Positions 52,785 to 62,127 of a DNA stretch of 64,000 nucleotides are shown here, piece after piece. Each line of letters opens with the position of its first letter. Positions within the stretch are counted from its first letter, which is position 1. The notes beneath the pieces are model-generated. The model had not been told where the DNA came from and ran no database searches. It saw only the letters and a list, made by a program, of their open reading frames with translations. The stretch lies in the NCBI GenBank assembly GCA_002279825.1, contig NCCV01000003.1:372001-436000 (forward strand). The letters are read 5' to 3'. The stretch comes from Sphingomonadales bacterium 12-68-11. GTDB lineage: Bacteria; Pseudomonadota; Alphaproteobacteria; Sphingomonadales; Sphingomonadaceae. The position numbers and the translations under genes are program-made.

Positions 52785-53124
52785 CTGGGACGAAGTGGTC
52801 GCCTTCGCCTGCGCCTTGCCCGAAGTGGTGATGGGCCCCTATTACCGCGATATGGTCCCGACCGTGAACGGCAAGGGCCTCGTCGGGCGCAGCCGGGAAC
52901 CCGACAGCTTCGGCTTGCCGACTTCGACGATCGAGGAAAAGCACATGCTGATCGAAACCGATCCCGAGACGTTCTGGGAAACGCCGCACTACGCCAACTG
53001 GCCGGCGGTGCTGGTGCGCTATGGCGCAGACCAGGCCGACGAGCGCGTGAAGCTCTACATCCGCCGCGCGTGGTGGGACCGGCTCAAGAAAGCGCAACGG
53101 CAACGTTATGGAGAGCGGCCTTGA
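52777..53124 (+). CDS. MmcQ/YjbR family protein
   Basis: A 115-aa protein of the MmcQ/YjbR (DUF419) family. It begins W-D-E-V-V-A-F-A-C-A-L-P-E-V and includes G-K-G-L-V-G-R, E-T-D-P-E-T-F-W-E-T-P-H-Y and W-D-R-L-K-K-A. These fold as a CyaY-like DNA-binding-type domain. The function is unknown. Its start overlaps the rarA end by eight bases, and its stop overlaps the next gene in TTGA. Confidence 0.85.
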   Translation: MRDWDEVVAFACALPEVVMGPYYRDMVPTVNGKGLVGRSREPDSFGLPTSTIEEKHMLIETDPETFWETPHYANWPAVLVRYGADQADERVKLYIRRAWWDRLKKAQRQRYGERP

Positions 53125-53879
53125 ACCGAACCCGCCTTGCCTGGCTCTCGCCGCTGGCCTTGCTTTCGTCTTGCGGAGGCGCCGAGGAGCAGGCGCCCGC
53201 GCCGACGCCGAGTACGTTCGCGAGCGAACCGGCGATGGCCGAGCCATCGGCGACGGCCGCTCCCGAACCCGACCTCGCGGCCTGTCCCAAAGCGCTCGCG
53301 AACGAGGAGCGGATGCGCAGCACGCCCCTGGCAATTCCGGCGGCTTTCGGGCGGGCCAAAGCGGACCTCGACCACATCGCGGTCGCGGCCGAATCCGGCA
53401 ACACCCTGTGCGTCGATACCAGCTGGATCGAGGAGATCGTCTCGCCCAGAGCCTCGGCCGACGGCCGTTTCCTCTCGTTCGCCTGGCACGGTTACGAATC
53501 CTTCGGGCACGTGTTGATCGACCGCAGCGGCGAGGGCCAGGTGATCGACACCGGCGAAACGCCGCGCGCCTCGCCGTCCGGGCGCCGCTTCGCAGCGGTC
53601 GATCTCGGCGAGGCCGGATTCGGCGCGCTAAACGCTTTCGGGGTGTGGGACGTGCGGCAGGTCGGGCTGCGGCAGATTGCCAAGGTCTCCGAAGGACTGC
53701 CGAGCGGCGACTGGCGCCTGGCCGGATGGCAGGGCGAGGATTGCGTCCGGCTGGCGCTGTTGCCAAGCGATCGTTTACCCGAAGACGTCGCGGATCTCGA
53801 CCGCGCGCCGCGCGATCCGTGGTTTGCCTCGGAGAGCAACGCCTGGAAGCCGCTGCCGGGAAGCTGCCCCGGCGCGTGA
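53121..53879 (+). CDS. Putative lipoprotein of unknown function
   Basis: A 252-aa protein. The N-terminus is a lipoprotein signal, with L-A-L-L-S-S-C-G-G providing the lipobox cysteine near residue 18. A Pro/Ala linker, then a globular region (about 50-250) with C-P-K-A-L, W-I-E-E-I-V-S-P and W-H-G-Y-E-S-F follows. Beginning at the TTG in TTGA gives this lipoprotein layout; an upstream GTG would bury the signal behind 17 residues. No domain was recognised. Confidence 0.7.
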   Translation: MNRTRLAWLSPLALLSSCGGAEEQAPAPTPSTFASEPAMAEPSATAAPEPDLAACPKALANEERMRSTPLAIPAAFGRAKADLDHIAVAAESGNTLCVDTSWIEEIVSPRASADGRFLSFAWHGYESFGHVLIDRSGEGQVIDTGETPRASPSGRRFAAVDLGEAGFGALNAFGVWDVRQVGLRQIAKVSEGLPSGDWRLAGWQGEDCVRLALLPSDRLPEDVADLDRAPRDPWFASESNAWKPLPGSCPGA

Positions 53880-54754
53880 GCCGCTTCCGGCATTTTGCCG
53901 CGATCGACTGGTCGGGCGCCAAGGGCGAGCGACATAAGGGCATCGCCGTCGCGCTGTGCGGACCCGTTGGGCCGCCGGCGCTCGTCCGACCAGGCCATCG
54001 CTGGTCGCGCCCCGAAGTGCTCGACTGGCTGCTAGGCGAGATGCCGCCGGACACCCTGATCGGCCTCGATCTCGGCATCTCGCTCCCGTTCGAAGATTGC
54101 GGCGCATTCTTTCCCGATTGGACGGCGAGCCCGCCGGACGCCAAGTCCCTCTGGACCCTGGTCGACGCCATGTGCCGCGACGATCCATTTCTCGCCGCCA
54201 CCGGGTTCGTCGACCACGCCGAGAGCAGCGCCTACTTCCGCCGCCACGGCGGACGCGAAGGCGCCCGGTTCCATGCGCCCGACGCCCCGGACCGGCGCGG
54301 GCGCCTGCGCGTGACCGAACGCGCGCAAGCCCGCATGGGCTGCAAGCCCTATAGCAACTTCAACCTCGTGGGAGCGGCGCAAGTCGGCAAGTCCAGCCTG
54401 ACCGGGATGCGCGTGCTGCACAAGCTGGAGGGCCGCCTGCCGGTCTGGCCGATCGATCCGCTGCCGCCGGCGGGCTCGGCCGTGGTGGAGATCTATACCA
54501 GCATTGCGGCAGTCGCGGCCGGACGCTCCGCCGCCCTGAGCAAGATGCGCACCTGCGAAGCCTTGAACACCGCGCTCGCGGCGCTCGGCTCCGCGCCGGT
54601 TGCCGGCAGCGGGCCGCTCGACGATCACAAGGCCGACGCGCTACTGACGGCTGCCTGGCTGCGAACCGCGAGCGAACGCGCCGAGCTATGGCAGCCGCGC
54701 GAGCTCACCGCGGCGATCGCCCGGACCGAAGGCTGGACCTTCGGCGCGGTTTGA
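53876..54754 (+). CDS. Conserved protein of unknown function, RNase H-like fold possible
   Basis: A 292-aa protein. The early A-A-I-D-W-S-G-A-K-G (about 8-17) and I-G-L-D-L-G-I-S-L (about 62-70) resemble an RNase H-like fold with acidic residues as in DUF429-type predicted nucleases. Later D-D-H-K-A-D-A-L-L-T-A-A-W adds further acidic residues. The match is suggestive only. The GTG start is coupled to the lipoprotein by GTGA. No catalytic function is assigned. Confidence 0.7.
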   Translation: MSRFRHFAAIDWSGAKGERHKGIAVALCGPVGPPALVRPGHRWSRPEVLDWLLGEMPPDTLIGLDLGISLPFEDCGAFFPDWTASPPDAKSLWTLVDAMCRDDPFLAATGFVDHAESSAYFRRHGGREGARFHAPDAPDRRGRLRVTERAQARMGCKPYSNFNLVGAAQVGKSSLTGMRVLHKLEGRLPVWPIDPLPPAGSAVVEIYTSIAAVAAGRSAALSKMRTCEALNTALAALGSAPVAGSGPLDDHKADALLTAAWLRTASERAELWQPRELTAAIARTEGWTFGAV

Positions 54755-54771
54755 CGCAAAGGCCGCGCCGG

Positions 54772-54847
54772 GCCGGTTTAGCTCAGCTGGTAGAGCAGCG
54801 GTTTTGTAAACCGAAGGTCGGGGGTTCGAGCCCCTCAACCGGCACCA
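54772..54847 (+). tRNA. tRNA-Thr (anticodon TGT)
   Basis: Acceptor arms GCCGGTT and AACCGGC pair. The anticodon loop TTTGTAA gives anticodon TGT, the D arm includes AGCTCAGCTGGTAGAGC, and the T loop is GGTTCGAGCCC. The CCA is encoded. It reads ACA codons. Confidence 0.96.
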
Positions 54848-54854
54848 GCGACGG

Positions 54855-54894
54855 AAAAAAATCGCGCGCAGGATGACCCGCGCGCGATCTTTTC
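54855..54894 (+). terminator. Bidirectional terminator after tRNA-Thr
   Basis: Stem ATCGCGCGC/GCGCGCGAT (9 bp, loop AGGATGACCC) is preceded by seven A and followed by CTTTTC. It may end tRNA-Thr transcription on the plus strand and work in the reverse direction. Confidence 0.85.
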
Positions 54895-54966
54895 TCATCC
54901 CGTCATGAAAGGTCGATCACCGTCACCGCGAACCTGCCCGTTCGCGCCGGCCACCGGCCGCCGTAA

Positions 54967-55188
54967 CTAGGGGCTGGCGGGCTCGTCGTCTTCTTCGAGC
55001 GCGAAGTAGAGACCGAGACCGATCGCCACGACGATGATCACGGGGATCACCCAGCTGCCGCCGAACAGGCCTTCGCCTTCGACTTCAGCGGAGCTGCGCA
55101 GCGGGGCCGAAGCCTCCGCGGCGGCATTGGCGGGGGCGCTGACGACGAGCGCCGCAGCGGCCGCCGAAGCAAGCAAGTTCTTGATCAT
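54967..55188 (-). CDS. Small secreted/membrane protein
   Basis: A 73-aa protein. A signal peptide (about 1-22, ending A-N-A-A-A) is followed by a short linker, a single hydrophobic helix (V-I-P-V-I-I-V-V-A-I-G-L-G-L-Y-F) and an acidic tail L-E-E-D-D-E-P. Such signal-helix proteins are frequent in sphingomonads and of unknown function. It follows ugd's end by 136 bp with a weak hairpin between them at 55293-55314. Confidence 0.7.
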   Translation of the reverse strand: MIKNLLASAAAAALVVSAPANAAAEASAPLRSSAEVEGEGLFGGSWVIPVIIVVAIGLGLYFALEEDDEPASP

Positions 55189-55324
55189 AGGACACCCGTA
55201 AAGTTGCTTGGGGCCTATTCGTTTGCATATGCTTTGCTGCAGCGCAAGAAAGTCGTCGATTTCAAGGCAGCTATTGCACAAATTCGAAGTCCACTGTGGA
55301 CGCAGTGCCACAGTTTCGACGCAG

Positions 55325-56626
55325 TTATCGCCCCACCGCGATGTAGCGGAAGCCGTGGCGCTCGACGTCCGACCGGTTGTAGAGGTTGCGCAAATCGACC
55401 AACAGGCAGTCCTTGAGGAGCCCTTTGGCGCGATCGAAATCAAGCGCCCGGAACGCATCCCATTCGGTGACGATGACCGCCGCGTCGGCGCCTTCCATCG
55501 CGTCGTAGGAATCTTCGCAATAGATCACGCCGTCGAGCAACTTGGCGGCCTGCTCCATCCCCTCGGGATCGTAGGCCCGCACGCTCGCTCCGGCGTCCTG
55601 CAGCGCCTGGACGATCGCCAGCGAGGGGGAATCGCGCATGTCGTCGGTGTTCGCCTTGAAGGTCAGCCCGAGCAGCGCAATCGTCTTACCGTGCGCGTCG
55701 CCGCCGAGCGCGCTCACCACCTTGCGGCCCATCGAGCGTTTGCGCCGGTCGTTGACCGCGACCACCGCCTCGACGATCCGTAGCGGCGCCTCGAAGTCCT
55801 GCCCGGTCTTGAGCAGCGCCAGCGTATCCTTCGGGAAGCACGATCCGCCGTAGCCCGGCCCGGGCTGGAGAAAGCGCGGCCCGATCCGGCTGTCGAGCCC
55901 GATGCCGCGCGCGACGTCGAGCACGTCGGCGCCGACTTTCTCACACAGATCAGCGATTTCGTTGATGAAGCTGATCTTGGTCGCGAGGAAGGCGTTGGCG
56001 GCATACTTGGTCAGTTCGGCCGCCCGTCGCGCCATCACCAGCATTGGCGATTCGTTGCGCAACAACGGCCGGTAGACCTCGCGCAGGACCTGCTCGGCAT
56101 GCTCGTCGTCGACGCCGATGACTACCCGGTCGGGCCGCTTGAAGTCCTCGATCGCCGCGCCTTCGCGCAGGAACTCGGGGTTCGAGGCCACCGAGAAGGC
56201 GAGGTCCGGCCGCAACTCGCGGATGATGCGCTCGACTTCGTCTCCGGTCCCGACCGGCACGGTCGACTTGGTGACGATGACCGTTCCGGCGCGCAAATGC
56301 GGCGCCATCTCGTGCGCGGCGGCGTGGACGTAGGACAAGTCGGCATGGCCGTCGCCGCGCCGCGAAGGCGTGCCGACGGCGATGAACACCGCGTCAGCGT
56401 CCGGCAGCGCCTCGATCAGGTCGAGCGTGAACTCGAGCCGGCCGGCAGCCACGTTGCGCTCGACCAGTTCGTCGAGGCCGGGTTCGAAGATCGGGATCTT
56501 GCCGGCGCGCAAGGCATCGACTTTGCTCGCGTCCTTGTCGACGCAGCACACGCTATGGCCGAAGTCCGAAAAGCAGGCCCCGGAAACGAGCCCGACATAG
56601 CCCGTACCGATCATCACGATGCGCAT
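55325..56626 (-). CDS. UDP-glucose 6-dehydrogenase
   Basis: A 433-aa NAD-dependent enzyme. The N-terminal Rossmann motif is I-G-T-G-Y-V-G-L-V-S-G (about 6-16), E-P-G-L-D-E-L lies near 50, and the active-site cysteine is in G-G-S-C-F-P-K-D near residue 260. It oxidises UDP-glucose to UDP-glucuronate for capsule or glycolipid (for example glucuronosyl sphingolipid) synthesis. No polysaccharide cluster is adjacent. The length is normal. Confidence 0.94.
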   Translation of the reverse strand: MRIVMIGTGYVGLVSGACFSDFGHSVCCVDKDASKVDALRAGKIPIFEPGLDELVERNVAAGRLEFTLDLIEALPDADAVFIAVGTPSRRGDGHADLSYVHAAAHEMAPHLRAGTVIVTKSTVPVGTGDEVERIIRELRPDLAFSVASNPEFLREGAAIEDFKRPDRVVIGVDDEHAEQVLREVYRPLLRNESPMLVMARRAAELTKYAANAFLATKISFINEIADLCEKVGADVLDVARGIGLDSRIGPRFLQPGPGYGGSCFPKDTLALLKTGQDFEAPLRIVEAVVAVNDRRKRSMGRKVVSALGGDAHGKTIALLGLTFKANTDDMRDSPSLAIVQALQDAGASVRAYDPEGMEQAAKLLDGVIYCEDSYDAMEGADAAVIVTEWDAFRALDFDRAKGLLKDCLLVDLRNLYNRSDVERHGFRYIAVGR

Positions 56627-56700
56627 TCGAAGGGTTCCCCTGAAGGGCTGGATGGAGTGCGCTGCGCCCCTAGTCGAAGGCGCGGCTCACTGCAAACGCC

Positions 56701-57159
56701 TCACCCCCGACCGCGATAAGATGGGACACCTTGGTCCGGCAGCCACAGGCCGTCCGGCGCGGCGCCGCTCTGCCAGAACACGTCGATCGGAATGCCGCCG
56801 CGCGGGTACCAGTAGCCGCCGATCCGTAGCCAACGCGGCGCCATCTCTGCGAACAGCCGCCGGCCGATCCCCACCGTCACGTCCTCGTGGAAAGCGCCGT
56901 GGTTCCGGAACGACGCCAGGAACAGCTTCAAACTCTTTGATTCGACTATCGTTTCCGCTGGCGCATAATCGATGACCAGATGCGCGAAGTCGGGCTGGCC
57001 GGTGACCGGGCAGAGCGAGGTGAACTCCGGCACCGCGAACCGCACCAGATAGAGTTCGCCCCCGCGCGGGTTGGGGACGTAATCGAGCGCCGCCTGCTCG
57101 GGCCCGGCCGGCAAGGCGCTGGGGTGGCCAAGATGCTTTGGGACGAACGGCTCGCTCAT
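56701..57159 (-). CDS. queF: preQ1 synthase (7-cyano-7-deazaguanine reductase) QueF
   Basis: A 152-aa type I QueF of the T-fold. It has the active-site Cys50 in [12 protein letters not shown] with Asp57, the QueF signature E-S-K-S-L-K-L-F-L near residues 88-96, and H-E-D at about 106. It reduces preQ0 to preQ1 with NADPH in queuosine synthesis. The ATG at 57159 is chosen over an upstream open stretch that lacks similarity. It is divergent from the next gene. Confidence 0.95.
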   Translation of the reverse strand: MSEPFVPKHLGHPSALPAGPEQAALDYVPNPRGGELYLVRFAVPEFTSLCPVTGQPDFAHLVIDYAPAETIVESKSLKLFLASFRNHGAFHEDVTVGIGRRLFAEMAPRWLRIGGYWYPRGGIPIDVFWQSGAAPDGLWLPDQGVPSYRGRG

Positions 57160-57264
57160 TGCCGGCCAAATGGCGCGATCCGTCGCACGGCACAAGGGGG
57201 CGCCGTTTAGCGCTGGCGGGATTAAGCGCCCATTCAGCGCCGCTCGCCATCCGGTCCGATCACG

Positions 57265-58422
57265 ATGCGTTCCTTCCTAATTGTCCTCTGGGCTACCCTC
57301 GCGCTCGCCGTGCCCGCCGGTGCAGCACCGGGCCCGGTCGAGTCGTTCCGCCTGCCTTCGCCGCAGGGCGAACCGGCCAGGCCCACGCGCCAAGGGCCGG
57401 TAGCGCCGGACGTGCCCGAATCGCGCGGCGTCCGGACCACCGATGCGCCCGCCACTCCTGCCACGGGGGTGACGCCTGCCGAGCCCCGCCCGGCTCCGGC
57501 AATCGTCGTCCCAGCCGTGCCCGAGGTGCAGACCGGCCAGCCCTTCCCCGTTCAGCGGCCCGCGGTTCGCACTCCACAACCCGCCTTGGGCGGGAGCGCG
57601 GCTCCCGCGCCCGCTCCGGCTCCGGCTTCGGCTCCGGCCGCCGCCTCCTCACCGCGGATCGCGCCGGCAACACCCGCTGCAACTGCTGCGACCGGATCGC
57701 GGATTCCCGCACTCGACCAAGGCGCGAGCGGCGAACGGACGGGTTTGCCATGGACCTGGCTTGCGATTGCCGCCGGCGTGATCGCGCTGCTGGGCGCGTG
57801 CCTCTGGCTCCTGCGCCGGCGGCGGTCCCAGGTGAGCGCTATTGCCGTGGCCGCTATGGAGCGCCCGCGCGTCACGCCTGAGCCCCGCCCGCCAGCGGCC
57901 GCGCCGCCCGCCACGCCCGCTAGCCCGTCGCCCCCGGCTACGGCGCGCGAGCCGCTGCAACTCGCGCTCGAGCCGGTGAGGCTCAGCCTGACTTTGATAA
58001 ACGCCACCCTGGCTTACCGGCTCGAAGTCGCTAACCACGGCGCCGCCGCGCTGGCCGATCTCAGGATCGAGGCGGACATGATTTCCGCCCACGCCTCGCT
58101 CGGGCGCGAGGAACAACTCGCCGGCCCGGGCAGCGGAGCGCCCGCGCGCCATACGATCGCGCACCTCGCGCCCGGCGAGACGCGGGTGGTCGAAGGCGAG
58201 TTCCGCCTGCCGTTCCCGCAGATCGTGCCGATCCGCCAGGGCGATACCGCGTTGCTGCTGCCGCTCGCCCGGTTCCGCGCCAGCGCCGCCGGTGCCGCGC
58301 CGGTCGTCCGCACCTTCGCCGTCGGCCAGCCGAGCCCGCGGCCGGGTGCGGGGCTACAGCCGTTCCGGCTCGACCAGGGCCCGCGCATCTACCCCGATCT
58401 GGCGCAACGCGCCTTCGCCTAG
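57265..58422 (+). CDS. Proline/alanine-rich membrane protein of unknown function
   Basis: A 385-aa protein. A signal peptide (about 1-20) is followed by a Pro/Ala/Thr-rich extracytoplasmic region (about 22-160). One transmembrane helix (about 165-183) is followed by basic R-R-R-R, another Pro-rich linker, and a beta-rich domain (about 235-385) with [11 protein letters not shown] resembling immunoglobulin-like folds. No enzymatic motif was recognised. It stands between queF (divergent) and sseA. Confidence 0.65.
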   Translation: MRSFLIVLWATLALAVPAGAAPGPVESFRLPSPQGEPARPTRQGPVAPDVPESRGVRTTDAPATPATGVTPAEPRPAPAIVVPAVPEVQTGQPFPVQRPAVRTPQPALGGSAAPAPAPAPASAPAAASSPRIAPATPAATAATGSRIPALDQGASGERTGLPWTWLAIAAGVIALLGACLWLLRRRRSQVSAIAVAAMERPRVTPEPRPPAAAPPATPASPSPPATAREPLQLALEPVRLSLTLINATLAYRLEVANHGAAALADLRIEADMISAHASLGREEQLAGPGSGAPARHTIAHLAPGETRVVEGEFRLPFPQIVPIRQGDTALLLPLARFRASAAGAAPVVRTFAVGQPSPRPGAGLQPFRLDQGPRIYPDLAQRAFA

Positions 58423-58458
58423 GTTTACCGCCGCCCCGCCCGCCGCTAGTCGGGGCGG

Positions 58459-59304
58459 ATGGACGATCTCGTATCCACCGCCTGGCTGGCGGAGCATCTC
58501 GGCGAACCGGGTCTGGTGGTGATCGATGCGTCAGCGCACCTGCCCGATGCCGGGCGCGATGCGCGCGCGGAGTTCGCCGCCGCGCACATCCCGGGCGCGC
58601 GCTTTCTCGATCTTGAGATGCTGAAGGACCCAGAAAGTCCCGTCCCGGCGGCGCTGCCCACCGCTGCGCAATTCGCCGCGCGCATGGCCGTGCTGGAGGT
58701 CCGCGGCAGCGACCGGGTCGTGATCTACGACGACAGCGGCGTGAAGACCGCGGCGCGCGCGTGGTTCATCTGCCGCATGCACGGGGTCCGACAGGTCGCG
58801 ATTCTCGACGGCGGGCTCGGCAAATGGCGCACCGAAGGGCGGCCTGTGGAAAGCGGCTCCTCGGCGGCGAGTGTTGGCGGCATGACGCCATCACAGGGCC
58901 CCGGCACGGTCCGCAGCAAAGCTGAGATGCTCGCCAATCTCGAGAGTGGCGCAGAGCAGGTGCTCGACGCGCGCGGGCCGGGCCGGTTCACCGGCGCCGA
59001 GCCCGAGATCCGGCCGGGCATGCCGAGCGGCCACATCCCCGGCTCGCGCAACCTGCCGTTCGGCCAGGTGCTCAACCCTGACGGCACGTTCAAGGACGCC
59101 GCCGGCCTGCGCGCCGCCTTCGCCGAGGCCGGGATCGATCTCGCCCGCCCCGTCACGACCACGTGCGGCAGCGGCGTCACCGCGGCCGTGCTGCTGTTCG
59201 CGATGCACCTGCTCGGCAAGCATGATGTCGCGCTTTACGACGGGAGCTGGAGCGAGTGGGGCGCCGATCCTGCCACGCCCAAGGCGACGGGGCCGGCGGC
59301 GTGA
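58459..59304 (+). CDS. sseA: 3-mercaptopyruvate sulfurtransferase (rhodanese)
   Basis: A 281-aa protein with two rhodanese domains (about 5-125 inactive and 150-270 active). The catalytic loop C-G-S-G-V-T at Cys236 is the sequence of mercaptopyruvate sulfurtransferases. It moves sulfur from 3-mercaptopyruvate to acceptors such as thiols or cyanide. It overlaps the PLP enzyme metC by four bases (GTGA), suggesting joint cysteine/sulfur metabolism. Confidence 0.9.
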   Translation: MDDLVSTAWLAEHLGEPGLVVIDASAHLPDAGRDARAEFAAAHIPGARFLDLEMLKDPESPVPAALPTAAQFAARMAVLEVRGSDRVVIYDDSGVKTAARAWFICRMHGVRQVAILDGGLGKWRTEGRPVESGSSAASVGGMTPSQGPGTVRSKAEMLANLESGAEQVLDARGPGRFTGAEPEIRPGMPSGHIPGSRNLPFGQVLNPDGTFKDAAGLRAAFAEAGIDLARPVTTTCGSGVTAAVLLFAMHLLGKHDVALYDGSWSEWGADPATPKATGPAA

Positions 59305-60500
59305 GTGGGAAGGACCGCAAGCCCGCCACCCGCGCGGTCGAGGTCGGCCGCCGCCCTGAATGGACCGGCGCGGTGGTCAACCCGCCGGTGTGGCGCGCGA
59401 GTACGCATCTCTATACCGACAGCGCCGACCTGGCGAAGGCCCGGCCCAACGAGGACGGGCAGTTTTACTATGGCCGGCGCGGCGCGCCGACGCAGTGGGC
59501 GCTGGCCGAGGCGCTGACCGAGCTCGAACCCGGAGCACACGCGACGCTGCTCTATCCGAGCGGCGTCGCGGCGATTGCCGGCACTCTGCTGGCGCTGCTG
59601 GAGAGCGGCGACACGCTGCTGATGACCGACAACGCCTACGAGCCGAGCCGCAACATCGCCAAGAACCTGCTGGCCCCGCTCGGCATCGAGACGCGGTTCT
59701 TCGACCCGCTCGATCCGGCCGGGTTCGCCGCGCAGTTCGATGCCCGCACCAAAGCGGTGTGGCTCGAAAGCCCCGGCAGCTTGACGATGGAGGTGGCCGA
59801 TGTGCCCGCCCTCGCCGCGCTCGCCCGCGATAAAGGCGCGCTGGTGCTGCTCGACAACACCTGGGCGACGCCGCTCGGCTTCCCCGCGCTCGAGCGCGGC
59901 GCGGATGTTACGGTCATGAGCCTGACCAAGCACGTCGGCGGGCATTCGGACCTGATGATGGGTTCGGCCGCCGCCGGCGAGGCGCTGTACAAGCGGCTAC
60001 GGCTCAAGGCCCAGTCGCTCGGCCAGGTCGTCTCGCCCGACGATGCGGCGCTGGCGCTGCGCGGCCTGCGGACGATGCCGCTGCGGCTCGAACGCGCCGC
60101 CGCGAGCGCGCTGGCCGTCGCCGAGTGGCTTGCGGGCCGCCCCGAGGTCGCCCACGTCCTTTGCCCCATGCTGCCCGGCGCGCCAGGCCATGCCCTGTGG
60201 CAGCGCGACTTCACCGGGGCCTGCGGGCTGTTCAGTTTCGTCCTCTCGGGCAGCGCGCCCACCGCCCGCGCCCGTTTCATCGACGCGCTCGAACTGTTCG
60301 GGATCGGCTATAGCTGGGGCGGCTTCGAAAGCCTGGCGATCCCCTTCGACGCCGCCCGCGTCCGCACCGCCAGCGCCTGGCCGCCCGCCGGCTGGTACCC
60401 CGACGACCGGCTGGGCGTCAGGCTGTCGATCGGGCTCGAGGACGCGGGCGACCTGATCGCGGACCTGGAGCGTGGCATGGCCGCGATGAAAACGGCGTGA
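59301..60500 (+). CDS. metC: Cystathionine beta-lyase
   Basis: A 399-aa PLP-dependent Cys/Met metabolism enzyme. The PLP-binding Lys210 lies in M-S-L-T-K-H-V-G-G-H, and Y-P-S-G-V-A-A-I is the family cofactor loop. G-R-R-G-A-P-T-Q and the C-terminal R-L-S-I-G-L-E match MetC. It splits cystathionine into homocysteine, pyruvate and ammonia. The GTG start is inside the sseA stop, so the pair is likely translated together. Confidence 0.92.
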   Translation: MSGKDRKPATRAVEVGRRPEWTGAVVNPPVWRASTHLYTDSADLAKARPNEDGQFYYGRRGAPTQWALAEALTELEPGAHATLLYPSGVAAIAGTLLALLESGDTLLMTDNAYEPSRNIAKNLLAPLGIETRFFDPLDPAGFAAQFDARTKAVWLESPGSLTMEVADVPALAALARDKGALVLLDNTWATPLGFPALERGADVTVMSLTKHVGGHSDLMMGSAAAGEALYKRLRLKAQSLGQVVSPDDAALALRGLRTMPLRLERAAASALAVAEWLAGRPEVAHVLCPMLPGAPGHALWQRDFTGACGLFSFVLSGSAPTARARFIDALELFGIGYSWGGFESLAIPFDAARVRTASAWPPAGWYPDDRLGVRLSIGLEDAGDLIADLERGMAAMKTA

Positions 60501-60579
60501 GCCGCCCTGACTCCGCCGCGTTTGACGAGAAACCGCAACCGGCGTAGCCCCCATCGACGGTCATTCGGGGGGCGAATGA

Positions 60580-61977
60580 ATGACGACCGATGGGGCAAGT
60601 CTGGCGCCGGTGCGCGGCCGGACACGGATCGAGGTTCTCGATATCCTGCGGGGGATCGCGATCCTCGGCATCTTCTACATGAACATCCCCTTCATGGCCC
60701 AGAACACCGGCTTGCTCGATTACGACATCCGCCGGATCGGCTGGACTCTGGCCGATCGCAACACTTGGGCCGCGATCCACATAGTCTGGGAAGGCACCCA
60801 GCGCGGCCTGCTCGAATTCCTGTTCGGCGCCGGGGCGATGGTCCTCACCGCCAAGGTGATGAAGCCCGACGGCCCGGTGGCGGTCGCCGACCTGTTTTAT
60901 CGACGCAACCTGTGGCTGCTCGGATTCGGGTTGCTCGACGTGTTCCTGATCGGCTGGGTCGGCGACATCCTGCATGTTTACGCGCTCGCCGCGCTGCTGA
61001 TCTTCCCGTTCCGGCTGTTGTCCGCGCGCGTCCTGATCGTGCTCGGGCTATCCTATGCCGCTCTGACCGCCGTGGGCGTCACCGGGGGCGGCGCGATGGA
61101 GTATAGCGCGCGCGCCCAGCTCATGCAGCAGGCCGCGGTGGCACAGGCCAAGACCGCAGCGCAAGTGCCGCTGACCCAAGCCGAGCGCGAGACGGCCGCA
61201 GAGTGGCAGGAGTTGATCGACCGCAGAGCCCTTGCTACGCCGCTCGACGCGGACAGCGCCCGCGCGGTCGAGGAAGAAGCCGCCGCCCGCCGCTCGACGC
61301 CGGCGGCGCTGCTGGCCGCCTCTTGGAGCGCGTGGCACGCGATCTTCATTGCCGGATACGGCAGCTTCTTCCTCGTGCTCGAAGCGATGTGCGGCATGTT
61401 CATCGGCATGGCGCTATGGAAGCTCGGTGTGATCCAGGGGCAGCGATCGAAGCGCTTCTACGCTCTGCTGGCGCTCGCCGCCTATGGCCTGGGCTGCGGC
61501 GCCCGCGCCATCGGGGTGTGGGAGCAGCTGCAGTTCGCCCCGCAACCCAAGTCCATCTGGATCACCGAAGAATTCGCCCGGCTGGCTGTCTCGCTGGGAC
61601 ATGTCGCGCTCATCAACTTGCTGGTCCAGACCCGCGCCGGCAAGGCGATACTTGCGCCGTTCAAGGCGGCCGGGCAGACCGCCTTCTCGCTTTACATCCT
61701 GACCAGCATCCTCGGCCTGTGGATCCTGTTCGCGCCATGGGGTTTCGACCTTTGGGGCCGGTTCGGGTGGGCCGAGCTTGCCGCGATAGCCACCGCGGTC
61801 AACGTCGGGCTGCTGATTCTCGCCAACCTGTGGGTCAAGGGTTTTGCCAACGGGCCGCTCGAATGGGCCTGGCGCTCGCTGGCCTACTGGAAAATCCAGC
61901 CGTTCCGGCGCCCGCGCGGGGAGCCGAATGCGCCGGCCGAACCGGGCGATCCAGCGAACCCGCCAGTTTCTGCTTGA
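60580..61977 (+). CDS. DUF418 membrane protein
   Basis: A 465-aa protein with the DUF418 arrangement. The N-terminal R-I-E-V-L-D-I-L-R-G-I-A-I-L-G-I-F-Y-M-N is the family hallmark. About eight hydrophobic segments follow, with L-F-G-A-G-A early, and a large soluble loop (about 180-250). F-K-A-A-G-Q-T-A-F-S-L-Y lies near residue 365. Members are thought to be acyltransferase-like transporters, with no confirmed function. It begins 79 bp after metC. Confidence 0.85.
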   Translation: MTTDGASLAPVRGRTRIEVLDILRGIAILGIFYMNIPFMAQNTGLLDYDIRRIGWTLADRNTWAAIHIVWEGTQRGLLEFLFGAGAMVLTAKVMKPDGPVAVADLFYRRNLWLLGFGLLDVFLIGWVGDILHVYALAALLIFPFRLLSARVLIVLGLSYAALTAVGVTGGGAMEYSARAQLMQQAAVAQAKTAAQVPLTQAERETAAEWQELIDRRALATPLDADSARAVEEEAAARRSTPAALLAASWSAWHAIFIAGYGSFFLVLEAMCGMFIGMALWKLGVIQGQRSKRFYALLALAAYGLGCGARAIGVWEQLQFAPQPKSIWITEEFARLAVSLGHVALINLLVQTRAGKAILAPFKAAGQTAFSLYILTSILGLWILFAPWGFDLWGRFGWAELAAIATAVNVGLLILANLWVKGFANGPLEWAWRSLAYWKIQPFRRPRGEPNAPAEPGDPANPPVSA

Positions 61978-62127
61978 GCGCCGGGACAAGGGATAGTGCC
62001 GCTTGGCACCCCCAAGCACTGGCGCTAGAATGCGCGTGCCGGGGCCGTGCAACCTCCCGGTCAGGCGCAGCCCGCGCCCAAGCGTTGCTTCTTTTCGCCG
62101 GTCGCGGCCGGCGTGGAGTTGCGCTTG

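Noticed and set aside
55293..55314. Inverted repeat ACTGTGG/CCACAGT after ugd as a terminator
   Set aside because: Only a 7-bp stem without a T-run; kept as a weak note, not a feature.
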